From contig CM022298.1 of the NCBI GenBank assembly GCA_011799875.1, positions 194,082,423-194,146,422 on the forward strand: a stretch of 64,000 bases of DNA, given 5' to 3'. The position numbers and the translations under genes were made by a program. Of the stretch, positions 1 to 9,647 are shown one piece after another. Below the pieces are notes generated by a model, which made no database searches, had not been told where the DNA came from, and saw only the letters and a list, made by a program, of their open reading frames with translations. The DNA comes from Thinopyrum elongatum. Taxonomy: Eukaryota; Streptophyta; Magnoliopsida; Poales; Poaceae. Numbering within the stretch: the first letter of the stretch is position 1; each line of letters begins with the position of its first letter.

Positions 1-1
1 G

Positions 2-769
2 AAGGGGTTCTTGCCTGTATTACAAGGTGTGAGATTGAGCACGGCTCAATGCCCGACCTCGGCAGAAGATAGAGAAAAGATGAGTGTCATCCCCTATGCC
101 TCAGCCATAGGGTCTATTATGTATGCCATGCTGTGTACCAGACCTGATGTGAACCTCGCCGTAAGTTTGGTAGGAAGGTACCAAAGTAATCCCGGCATGG
201 AACACTGGACAACGGTCAAGAACATCCTGAAGTACCTGAAAAGGACTAAGGATATGTTTCTCGTTTATGGAGGTGACGAAGAGCTCGTCGTAAAGGGTTA
301 CGTCGATGCTAGCTTCGACACATATCTGGATGACTCTAAGTCACAAACTGGATACGTGTATATTTTGAATGGTGGGGCAGTCAGCTGGTGCAGTTGCAAG
401 CAAAGCGTCGTGGCGGGATCTACATGTGAAGCGGAGTACATAGCAGCCTCGGAGGCAGCACAGGAAGCAGTCTGGATGAAGGAGTTCATCACCGACCTAG
501 GAGTTATTCCCAATGCGTCGGGCCCAATGACTCTCTTCTGTGACAACACTGGAGCTATTGCCCTTGCCAAGGAGGCCAGATTTCACAAGAAGACCAGGCA
601 TATCAAGCGTCGCTTCAACTCCATTCGTGAACATGTTCAAGATGGAGACATAGATATTTGTAAAGTGCATACGGATCTGAATGTCGCAGATCCGTTGACT
701 AAACCTCTTCCACGAGCAAAACATGATCAGCACCAGAACTCTATGGGTGTTCGATTCATCACAATGTAA
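2..769 (+). CDS. Copia polyprotein, C-terminal part of RT and RNase H (element E1, cut by window edge)
   Basis: The frame is open from the window edge to TAA at 767-769. It holds the end of a Ty1/Copia reverse transcriptase (YASAIGSIMYAMLCTRPD block) and a complete Copia RNase H. The RNase H acidic residues are visible in GYVDAS, STCEAEY and FCDNTGAIAL, and the tail HTDLNVADPLTKPLPRAKHD is typical of BARE-1/Angela-type elements. RNase H degrades the RNA strand of the RNA/DNA hybrid during reverse transcription. No stop or frameshift is seen, so this end is the best preserved of the three related Copia copies in the window. Gag, protease, integrase and most of RT lie outside. The polypurine tract and 3' LTR follow directly. 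Confidence 0.9.
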   Translation, partial: KGFLPVLQGVRLSTAQCPTSAEDREKMSVIPYASAIGSIMYAMLCTRPDVNLAVSLVGRYQSNPGMEHWTTVKNILKYLKRTKDMFLVYGGDEELVVKGYVDASFDTYLDDSKSQTGYVYILNGGAVSWCSCKQSVVAGSTCEAEYIAASEAAQEAVWMKEFITDLGVIPNASGPMTLFCDNTGAIALAKEARFHKKTRHIKRRFNSIREHVQDGDIDICKVHTDLNVADPLTKPLPRAKHDQHQNSMGVRFITM

Positions 770-790
770 CTAGATTATTGACTCTAGTGC

Positions 791-801
791 AAGTGGGAGA
801 C
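791..801 (+). other. Polypurine tract of E1
   Basis: AAGTGGGAGAC lies immediately before the LTR start TGTTGG. It is the plus-strand primer site expected upstream of a 3' LTR. The same motif precedes the 3' LTRs of E2 (minus strand, 9615-9626) and E3 (30172-30182). Confidence 0.85.
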
Positions 802-2525
802 TGTTGGAAATATGCCCTAGAGGCAATAATAAGGTGGTTATTATTATATTTCCTTGTTCATGATAATTGTCTATTGTTCATGCTATAATTGTGTTATCCG
901 AAAATCGTAATACATGTGTGAATACATAGACCACAACATGTCCCTAGTGAGCCTCTAGTTGACTAGCTCGTTGATCAACAGATGGTTACGGTTTCCTGAC
1001 CATGGACATTGGATGTCGTTGATAACGGGATCACATCATTAGGAGAATGATGTGATGGACTAGACCCAATCCTAAGCATAGCACTAGATTGTGTAGTTCG
1101 TCTGCTAAAGCTTTTCTAATGTCAAGTATCATTTCCTTAGACCATGAGATTGTGCAACTCCCGGATACCGTAGGAATGCTTTGGGTGTATCAAACATCAC
1201 AACGTAACTGGGTGACCATAAAGGTGCACTACAGGCATCTCCGAAAGTGTCTGTTGGGTTGGCACGAATCGAGACTGGGATTTGTCACTCCGTATGACGG
1301 AGAGGTATCTCTGGGCCCACTCGGTAATGCATCATCATAATGAGCTCAATGTGACTAAAGAGTTAGCCACGGGATCATGCATTACGGAACGAGTAAAGAG
1401 ACTTGCCGGTAACGAGATTGAACAAGGTATAGGGATACCGACGATCGAATCTCGGGCAAGTATCATACCGGTAGACAAAGGGAATTGTATACGGGATTGA
1501 TTGAATCCTCGACATCGTGGTTCATCCGATGAGATCATCATGGAACATGTGGGAGCCAACATGGGTATCCAGATCCCGCTGTTGTTCTTTGCCAGGAGAG
1601 TGTCTCGGTCATGTCTGCATGGTTCCCGAACCCGTAGGGTCTACACACTTAAGGTTCGGTGACGCTAGGGTTGTTATGGGAAATAGTATATGTTTACCGA
1701 ATGTTTGTTCGGAGTCCCGGATGAATCCTGGACGTCACGAGGAGTTCCGAAATGGTCTGGAGTGAAGAATTATATATGGGAAGTCCAGTTTCAGTCACCG
1801 GAATGGTTTCGGGGGTTATCGGTATTCTACGGAACCACCGGGTGTTCGGGGTCCACCGGGTGGGGCCCTGCCCCGGTGGGCCAAGTGGGCTGAGCAGGAG
1901 GGAACCAGCCCCTGGTGGGCTGGTACGCCCCCCCCCAAGGGCCCAAGGCGCCTAGGGTTGGAAACCCTAGGGGTGGGGGCGCCTCCCACCTGGCTTGGGG
2001 GGTAAGTTTCCCCCCTGGCCGCCGCCCCTCCCCTTAGATGGGATCTAAGGGGGCCCCCCCTCTCCCCCTTCTCCCTATAAATAGAGGGGGGGGGGGGTGG
2101 GAGGGCAGCAGCACCTGATTCCTGGCACAGCCCTCCCCCCTCTCCAACACCCTCCTCCTCTCCGTTTGAGCTTGGCGAAGCCCTGCCGAGAGACTGCAAG
2201 TTCCACCACAAACCACGCCGTCGTGCTGCTGGAGCCGTCTTCCTCAACCTCTCCCTCCTCCTTGCTGGATCAAGGCGCGGGAGACGTCACCGGGCTGCAC
2301 GTGTGTTGAACACAGAGGCACCGTTGTTCGGTGCTTAGATCGGAATCGACCGCGATCTGAATCGCTGCGTGTACGACTCCTCCAACCGCGTTCTTGCAAC
2401 GCTTCCGCATCACGATTTTCAAGGGTATGAAGATGCACTCCTCTCTCTCTCGTTGCTAGTCTCTCCATAGATTGATCTTGGTGATGCGTAGGAATTTTTT
2501 TGATTTACTACTACGTTCCCCAACA
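802..2525 (+). repeat. 3' LTR of Copia element E1 (BARE-1/Angela-like)
   Basis: The LTR starts TGTTGGAAATATGCCC and ends CCCCAACA, giving the TG...CA ends and short inverted termini of an LTR, about 1.72 kb long. The first 35 bases match the beginning of the LTRs of E2 and E3 apart from a few changes (TGTTGG against TGAAGG). The partner LTR and first TSD copy are outside the window; the expected second TSD copy would be acaac at 2526-2530. Family naming rests on remembered similarity to BARE-1/Angela LTRs. Confidence 0.88.
2076..2084 (+). promoter_or_regulatory. TATA box of E1 LTR
   Basis: TATAAATAG sits about 1.27 kb into the LTR and is followed at 2085-2098 by a G-rich run, the same arrangement as in the E3 LTRs. 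It probably sets the start of the genomic RNA in the 5' LTR; in this 3' copy it could drive transcription into flanking DNA. Confidence 0.6.
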
Positions 2526-3203
2526 ACAACTCACTTACTCGAGTTTAGGCTTCTGTCACTCCCGCAAGCCACTATAAGCAAATCATGAACATATTGCAAC
2601 ACCCATCAGCGGAATCCCACACGCTTGCGCGACATGGAGGGCACCATAGGACGACACCATAATAACATACAACTCATATCAACCACACCCTACCAAAATT
2701 AACCCATGGGACAAAAGGAATCTACTCAAACATCATAGAGGTGCAACACATGATTTGATAATAATATATAGCATAGAGCACCATGTTCAAGTAGAGATTA
2801 CAGCGGGAAAAGAGATTGGAACTCTAGCAAACATCCGCAACCACTAAAGATTCCTTAAGCTAAAACCCAACCATATCATTAAGTGTAAAGTGCCCTTTAA
2901 GCCCATATGCAACAACTCACTTACTCGGGTTTAGGCTTTTGTCACTACCGCAAGCCACTATAAGCAAATCATGAACATATTGCAACACCCTACAACGTGA
3001 ATCTCACATGCTTGCGTGACACAGAGGGTACCATAGGACAACACCATAATAACATACAACTCATATCAACCACACCATACAACAATTAACCCATGGGACA
3101 AAAGGAATCTACTCAAACATCATAGAGGTGCAACACATCATTTGATAATAATATATAGAATAGAGCACCATGTTCAAGTAGAGATTATAGCGGGAAAAGA
3201 GAG
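2525..3203. repeat. Tandem duplication, period 386 bp
   Basis: The segment 2525-2816 recurs at 2911-3203 with scattered substitutions; both begin AACAACTCACTTACTCG and end near AGCGGGAAAAGAGA. About 95 bases of unmatched sequence lie between the two similar blocks, so the duplicated unit is 386 bp and its second copy is cut short. It lies inside the old LTR fragment. Confidence 0.85.
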
Positions 3204-3433
3204 GTTAAACCACTGCATAGAGGGGGAGAAAGTTGGTGATGACGCCGACGAAGTTGTTGGTGTAGATTGCCGTCATGATGATTCCCCGAGCAGCATTCCA
3301 GCGCCATCGGGAGAGAGGGGGAGAGAGCCCCCTCCTTCTTCTTCTTGCTTGGCCTTCCCACTAGATGGGAGAAGGATTCCCCCTCTGGTCCTTAGCCTCC
3401 ATGGCCCCGAGGGGAGGGAGACCCTCCGAGATT

Positions 3434-3468
<35 letters not shown>

Positions 3469-3942
3469 GGGTTTCTTTCTGTTTTCGGTTTTGTTTTCCT
3501 GCCCAAGCACCATTTTTTTAAATATCCAGAGATCTGTAACTCCGATCGGGCTGAAATTTTAACACGATTATTTCCGCGATATTAGCTTCCATGCGTCTAA
3601 AGGACACCTCCAACCGACTTATGAGGTGGCGAAAAGTTCACATGGCGCGTCCTAAGGGGGCACCCCCTGAGCTTGTGGATCCCATGCCCCCCTTGCGTTG
3701 AGTCTTGCCCCAAAAATTCAGATATATTCCACAAAAAATCCATGTAAATTTTCAAGTCATTCCAGATCCGTGAATTTTTCACCTAAAACCCCCAAAATGA
3801 TAGAAAACAGGAACTGCACTTTGGCACTGGGTTAAAATGTTAGTACAAATAAAATAATATAAATTGTTGCCAAAAATATGTGGAAGTAGTAGGATAATGG
3901 CATGAAACAATCGAAAACTATAAATACATCAGAGATGTATCA
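2526..3942 (-). repeat. Partial LTR of a Gypsy-like element, minus strand, truncated by E1
   Basis: Read on the minus strand from 3942 it begins TGATACATCTCTGATG and continues with text related to the start of the E5 LTR (TGATACGTCTCCAACG, 51119). It therefore looks like an LTR of the same broad group lying in the opposite direction. It contains a (CT)n tract and a 386-bp-period duplication. Its far end meets the E1 LTR at 2525, so E1 probably inserted into it. No coding frame with recognisable content is present. The Athila-type naming (Sabrina/WHAM-like) is uncertain. Confidence 0.5.
3437..3467. repeat. (TC)n microsatellite
   Basis: An uninterrupted run of about 15 TC dinucleotides within the LTR fragment. 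Confidence 0.95.
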
Positions 3943-4205
3943 GACCTCGCCTAATCACTCATGGTAAGTCTTCAAGGTAGACTTCCAAAACCTTCAGAGA
4001 CTCGTTCTATGGCACTCCACAATTTCTTCTTGGATCCTCAGAACTTGATGCCTAACCGTCTGGAGGATCACAATCTTCAAAGGTAACAAGTGTTGGATCA
4101 CATATGACACTCTCTTTAGTGATGCTCAATCACTCTGGCTTTGGGTGTTTGGGTTTTTCCTCACTTTGGATTCTCTTAAGTTCTTCAGAGGATGCACTAA
4201 AAAAA
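3943..4205. other. Unassigned intergenic sequence
   Basis: Between the LTR fragment and the inverted-repeat region starting at 4206 I see no gene, no terminal repeat and no recognised RNA. It is AT-moderate, non-repetitive in this window and may be a remnant of another retroelement. Confidence 0.5.
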
Positions 4206-5393
4206 CACTTCCGTGATGATACATGTTTGTCACAGTAGGTAACATTGTTTGTCATGCGTGTATATCCGTGATGATTTTATGACAGAATCAAGATAGTCAT
4301 ACATGTGCTGTCGTAGAAGTCTTCCATGACAATCATCAAATTATCATCACGGAAGTGTCCACTTCCATGATGATAAATGGCGTGTCATGGAAGTCTTTTC
4401 GTCAAGGGTAACCGACACGTGGCATCCACCGTAACGGGTCGCCCTTAAGCTATCGGGTTCAGGTTTGGATCCGATAACCCGTTAACAGCCCGGACCAACG
4501 GGAATTTTCCACGTGTAAAATTCTCATTGGCCAAAGAAACCACGTGTCAGCTCGTCATCGCGACAAATGTCATCCATTCAATGGATGAGAGGCTCCTATG
4601 ATACGTCGACATGTGGCCTGACCCAATAGTGGCCCATTTAGGTTAAAAAGGCTAGTCCAGTCTAAATTAGCAGGCCGGCCCAATTAGGGCCTACTTCTGC
4701 CTGGCCTATTTAGGGCCACGACCCATACGAGTTCTGCCAATTCATCCCGTTAACGGCCCGTTAACTATTTGACACCATTGAGCCCATCGTCAGTTCGAGC
4801 CCACTATATATTTGGGCTCAATTACGGCCCGAGGTTATTTCTGCCTATTAACAACCCATTCTAGAGATGAGCCAATTTTCAAGACGTACGTCTTTCGGCC
4901 TTTTAGCAACCCAATCTAGTGCTGGGCCAATTTCCAGCCTGGTGTGTCTTTCGGCCTGTTAACGACCCACACATGGGTTGAGCCATTTACGGTCCGACCT
5001 GACTTTTGGCCTCTTAACGGCCCATGTTTTGCATGGTCCAATTCCAGCCCGGTGTGTCGTTCGGCATGTTAAAGGCCCGCACAAGAGTTGGGTCATTTAC
5101 GTTCCGACCCGACTTTTGGCCTCTTACCGGCCCATGTCACCGAGGCACAATTCCAGCCTGACCTGACTTTCGGCCTGTTAACGACCCGTGTTGTTTATCA
5201 GCCCACTTATGGCCCGCCTGGATTTTGGCCTGTTAACGGTCCGACAGGGAAATGGGCCAAGCATTAACTGTGGACTCTTTTCGGCCTGCTAATGACCCGT
5301 TGGCACGTTCCAATTATTGCGAACCAAAATTAAAATGTGAGCAAAATGAGCAAGTTCTTTCTTGACCAAAATAAGCATGTGAGCAAGTTCTTT
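4206..5393. repeat. Repeat-rich region with inverted repeat, probable class II element body (left part)
   Basis: A 16-base inverted repeat, CACTTCCGTGATGATA at 4206-4221 and its exact reverse complement at 4342-4357, opens the region. From about 4470 to 5300 a degenerate unit of about 55-60 bp recurs, each with a core like GTTAACGGCCC (for example near 4745, 4958, 5010, 5175, 5231). No protein-coding frame is recognisable. M inserted at 5394-5398; its target continues at 32284. The style resembles non-coding ends of large Triticeae DNA transposons, perhaps Mutator-like, but I could not identify a second terminus. Confidence 0.4.
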
Positions 5394-5398
5394 CTTGT

Positions 5399-6949
5399 TG
5401 TAGGATCGAAAGTATGTCTAGAGGTGGGATTAGACTACTTGACCAAAATGAAAATCTTTCCTTTTCCCAATTTTAGTTGTTGGCAGATTTTAGCAATTAT
5501 GACAAGTCAAGCAATCAACCTACACATGCAATTCTAAGAGCATAGCATCGGAATGTAAAACATTGCATATGAAGGTAAATGGAAGGGTTTGGAGAAGGCA
5601 AACGCAATGGGGACACAGAGATTTTTGGCGTGGTTCCAATAGGTGGTGCTATCGTACGTCCACGTTGATGGAGACTTCAACCCACGAAGGGTAACAGTTG
5701 CGCGAGTCCACGGAGGGCTCCACCCATGAAGGGTCCACAAAGAAGCAACCTTGTCTATCCCACCATGGCCATCGTCCACGAAGGACTTGCCTCACTCGGG
5801 TAGATCTTCACGAAGTAGGCGATCTCCTTGACATTACAAACTTCTTGGTTCAACTCCACATCATGTCGGAGGCTCCCAAGCGACACCTAAACAATCTAGG
5901 AGACACCACTCTCCAAAAGGTAATAGATGGTGTGTTGATGATGATCTCCTTGCTCTTATGCTTCAAATGATAGTCTCCCCAACACTCAACTCTCTCTCAT
6001 AGATTTGGCTATGGTGGAAGAAGGATTTGAGTGGAAAGCAACTTGGAAAGGCTAGAAATCAAGATTCAAATGGTAGGAATGGATTCTTTTGATCTCAACA
6101 CATGAGTAGTTGGTTCTCTCAGAAAATGAATGGTGGAAGTGTAGGCACGTTCTGACGGCTCTCCTCAATGAGGAAGAAAGGGTGGAGGGGTATATATAGC
6201 CTCCACACAAAATCCAACCGTTACACACTTTTGACCCATTTCGGTGGCACCGATCAGTGTAAAAATATGAACGTTAGGAATCTCGGTGGGACTGACGGGA
6301 ACAACTTGGTGGGACCGATGTGCTAGGGCTTAAGGCAAACCTCATCTCGGTGGCGCCGTTTGTATCATCTCGGTGGGACCAAAGTGAAGCAACAAGCAAC
6401 AGAGAATCGGTCAAGCCAACTCGGTGGGACCGATTGCAACATCTCGGTGAGACTAAAGTGAATGCAACAAGTCACAGAGCGCCGGCAAGGCCATCTCGGT
6501 GGGACCGAGATCCATATCGGTCGAACCGAATTGTTAGGATTTTGGCAGGGGCTAAGTCCAGATAAACTCGGTGGCTCCGGATGGGAAATATAGGTGGGAC
6601 CGAGTTGGAAATTAGGGTTTGGACATATTTGGATAGAGAAAGTGGTTGAGGGTTTTGGAGCAATATCACTAAGCACTTGAGCAACAAGGTCATTACGCAA
6701 CACCTCATCCCCTTTTAATAGTATTGGCTTTCCTATGGACTCAATGTGATCTTGGATCACTTAAACAAAAATGAAGAGTCTTGAGCTTTTGCCAATCCTT
6801 GTCCTTAGCATTTGAGGGGGCCACATCTCTATTTCATGCCATGCCAATCATTGAACATCCTAAAATATTTATCTTGAAAAGTCATTAGTTCAATGAGATA
6901 TATGTTGTTATGAATTACCAAAACCTCCCGGGGATTAGTTGCACTTTCA
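5399..6949 (-). repeat. 3' LTR of element M
   Basis: On the plus strand it starts TGTAGGATCGAAAG and ends TTGCACTTTCA; on the element's own strand it starts TGAAAGTGCAAC. It matches the split right-hand LTR along its length with several per cent differences. The U3 part holds an array of near-palindromic 13-mers and the TATA box. Confidence 0.92.
6191..6605 (-). promoter_or_regulatory. LTR promoter of M: TATA box with upstream palindrome array
   Basis: Reading on the minus strand, about eleven copies or near-copies of TCGGTNNNACCGA lie between 6605 and 6240. Examples are 6241-6253, 6421-6433 and a perfectly symmetrical arm pair near 6516. They are followed at 6198-6191 by TATATATA. The right-hand LTR repeats this arrangement (array 23278-23660, TATA 23228-23235). 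The spacing, mostly 20-50 nt, and the position just upstream of the core promoter suggest binding sites for a dimeric factor. Function is inferred. Confidence 0.5.
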
Positions 6950-6966
6950 ATCTCCCCCTTTTTGGT
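6950..6966 (-). other. Polypurine tract of M
   Basis: The minus strand reads AAAAAGGGGGAGAT directly before the 3' LTR. Similar short tracts occur further inside (7049-7057 and 7424-7432). Confidence 0.75.
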
Positions 6967-7587
6967 AATTGATGAAAACATATAGATCAAAGCTTCGACA
7001 AATGATTAAATGAATGAAATACATCGTCGCTTTGATAAGTATGTGATAAGCAAGAGCTCCCCCTAAATTTGTGCATCATTAAGAATTTGCGTTTGAATGC
7101 AAATGCACAATCGATTAGGATCATTGGTCAGTCTTCCATGTCACATACATCTTGGTGGAGTGCACAAAATGATATGAGTGAAATAGTAAGCACGCATCAC
7201 CAAACACAAGTTAATGATCATACAAGAATAATGATAAGGATAAGCATTTAGCACCACATGAAAGCATAGTATGATCAATCACACAAGATAAACGTAGTAT
7301 CTCACAAACATAACGAACAAAGTATCACAAATCAAGCAGAAATAGTAACAAGAACTCTCAAGAAAAACCAACGAGCAAAAGCGAGACACTCTCTCTCAAA
7401 GACTAATGATCTATACAATTTCTCCCCCTTTGGCAACAAGTACCAAAAAGTTCTCAAAGGTATAGAGCTATGTGTCTCTCTAGGCATGGTCCTCGGCAGC
7501 TCCTAGCGGTGAAGACCTTTCGCTAGCAACTCCGGTGTGCATAGATGGCGTGGAGAGAAGTGCATCTGCGAAGGCTTCCGCTGATGT
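6967..7587. other. Non-coding 3' region of M
   Basis: Sequence between the extra ORF stop and the polypurine tract. It is AT-rich and contains two further CCCCCT-type purine tracts on the minus strand. No gene seen. Confidence 0.6.
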
Positions 7588-7873
7588 TTACTGGGCTGGT
7601 GGAGTGGATACTGGAGGTGGCACAGTAGCAGTAGCAGCAGGTGCAGAGTGAGTAGTCCTCGTGTCTGCAACTGGCACAACAACAGATCTGGGTTGCCTGG
7701 GCACTATCTGGAACCTGTCAGTGGTAGCTTGCTCATCTCCACTGTCCTCTGCAGCAGCAACTCCCGCTGCATCGACATCTTCCTTCATCTTCGTCACAAC
7801 TGACTGAACCTCGGTGGTCTTAACATCAAGATCATATATCTTTGCTTCGACCACCCGCTCTAAGCTTTCCTGG
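7588..7873 (-). pseudogene. Extra ORF of M, C-terminal part (separated by E2 insertion)
   Basis: This is the downstream piece of the protein that begins at 18402. If E2 and one copy of its target duplication are removed, the codons run without a break from ...SLANISKNQ (left of 16668) into ESLERVVEAKIYDLDVKT here, so E2 split the gene cleanly. The region is heptad-like and probably coiled coil, followed by an acidic and Pro/Ala/Thr-rich tail that ends STPPAQ and a TAA at 7590-7588. Function unknown; see the upstream part. Confidence 0.7.
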
Positions 7874-9614
7874 TGTTGGGAAACGTAGCATGCAATTTCA
7901 AAAAATTTCCTACGCTCACGCAAGATCTATCTAGGAGATGCATAGCAATGAGAGGGGGAAAGTGTGTCTACGTACCCTCATAGACCGAAAGCAGAAGCGT
8001 TTGACAACGCGGTTGATGTAGTCGAACTTCTTCTCGTTCCGACCGATAAAGTACCGAACGCACGGCACCTCCGAGTTTTGCACACGTTCAGCTCGAGGAC
8101 GTCCCTCGAACTCTTGATCAAGCAAAGTGTCGAGGAAGTAGATGAGTTCCGTCAGCACAACGGCGTGGTGACGATGATGGTGAAGTGATCCGCGCAGGGC
8201 TTCGCCTAAGCACTACGAAGATATGACCGAGGGTGTAATCTGTGGAGGGGGGCGCCGCACACGGCTAACAGATCTTGTTGTGTGTTCTAGGCGCCCCCTT
8301 CCCATGTATATATAGCTGGGAGGGGGAGGGGAGCTGCCATGGGGTGCCCCAAGTAGGAGGAATCCTACTTGGGGCCCTAGTCCAATTCGCCCCCCTTTCC
8401 TTATTATCGGAAGGGGGAAAAGGGAAGAGAGGGAGGGAGGAAGGAAAGGGGGGCCGAACCCCCTCTTCCTTCTCCCACTCGGCCTCCTTCCTTAGGGGGG
8501 GGGGCGCCACCCCTTGTGGGCTGGTGTGCTCCTCTCCTATGGCCCATAAGGCCCATTATTCCCCCGGGGGGTTCCGGTAACCCCCCGGTAGTCCGATAAA
8601 TACCCGATACACTCCGGAACACTTCCGGTGTCCGAATACTATCATCCTATATATCAATCCTTACCTCTCGACCATTTTGAGACTCCTCGTAATGTCCGTG
8701 ATCTCATCCGGGACTCCGAACAATATTCAGTCACCAAATCACATAACTCATATAATACAAAAATCGTCATCGAACGTTAAGCGTGCGGACCCTATGGGTT
8801 CGGGAACTATGTAGACATGACCGAGCCACCTCTCCGGTCAATAACCAATAGCGGAACCTGGATGCTCATATTGGCTCCCACATATTCTACGAAGATCTTT
8901 ATCGGTTCAACCGTAATGACAACATACGTAATTCCCTTTGTCCATCGGTATGTTACTCGCCCGACATTTGATCGTTGGTATCTTTATAGATAGTTCAATC
9001 TCGTTACAGGCAAGTCTCTTTACTCATTCCGTAATACATCATCCTGTGACTAAGTCACTTTGCTTGCAAGGCTTCTTATGATGTGCATTACCGAGAGGGC
9101 CCAGAGATACCTCTCTGATACTCGGAGTGACAAATCCTAATCTCGATCTATGCCAACCCAACAGACACCTTCGGATATACCTGTAGAGCATCTTTATAAT
9201 CACCCAGTTACATTGTGACGTTTGATAGCACACAAGGCATTCCTCCGGTTTCCGGGAGTTGCATAATCTCATAGTTGAAGGAATATGTATTTGACATGAA
9301 GAAAGCAGTAGCAATAAAACTAAAACGATCATTATGCTAAGCTAACGGATGGGTCTTGTCCATCACATCATTCTCCTAATGATGTGATCCCGTTCATCAA
9401 ATGACAACACATGTCTATGGTTAGGAAACTTAACCATCTTTGATTAACGAGCTAGTCTAGTAGAGGCTTACTAGGGACACAGTGTTTTGTCTGTATCCAC
9501 ACATGTATCAAGTTTCCGGTTAATACAATTCTAGCATGAATAATAAACATTTATCATCAATAAGGAAATATAAAATAACAACTTTATTATTGCCTCTAGG
9601 GCATATTTCCTTCA
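7874..9614 (-). repeat. 3' LTR of E2
   Basis: On the element strand it starts TGAAGGAAATATGCCC and ends CGTTTCCCAACA. A TATA motif (TATATATA) is at 8314-8307. Length 1741 bp. The G tract around 8443-8448 is only six G, against 40+17 in the partner LTR. Confidence 0.93.
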
Positions 9615-9647
9615 GTCTCCCACTTGCACTAGAGTCAATAATCTAGA

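Noticed and set aside
1816..2247. Long minus-strand reading frame in the E1 LTR
   Set aside because: Low-complexity Gly/Pro/Arg translation of GC-rich LTR sequence; no homology and overlaps the promoter.
6365..6760. 131-codon minus-strand frame across the palindrome array
   Set aside because: Lies within the U3 promoter of M, is not open in the partner LTR, and its repetitive content reflects the DNA motif.
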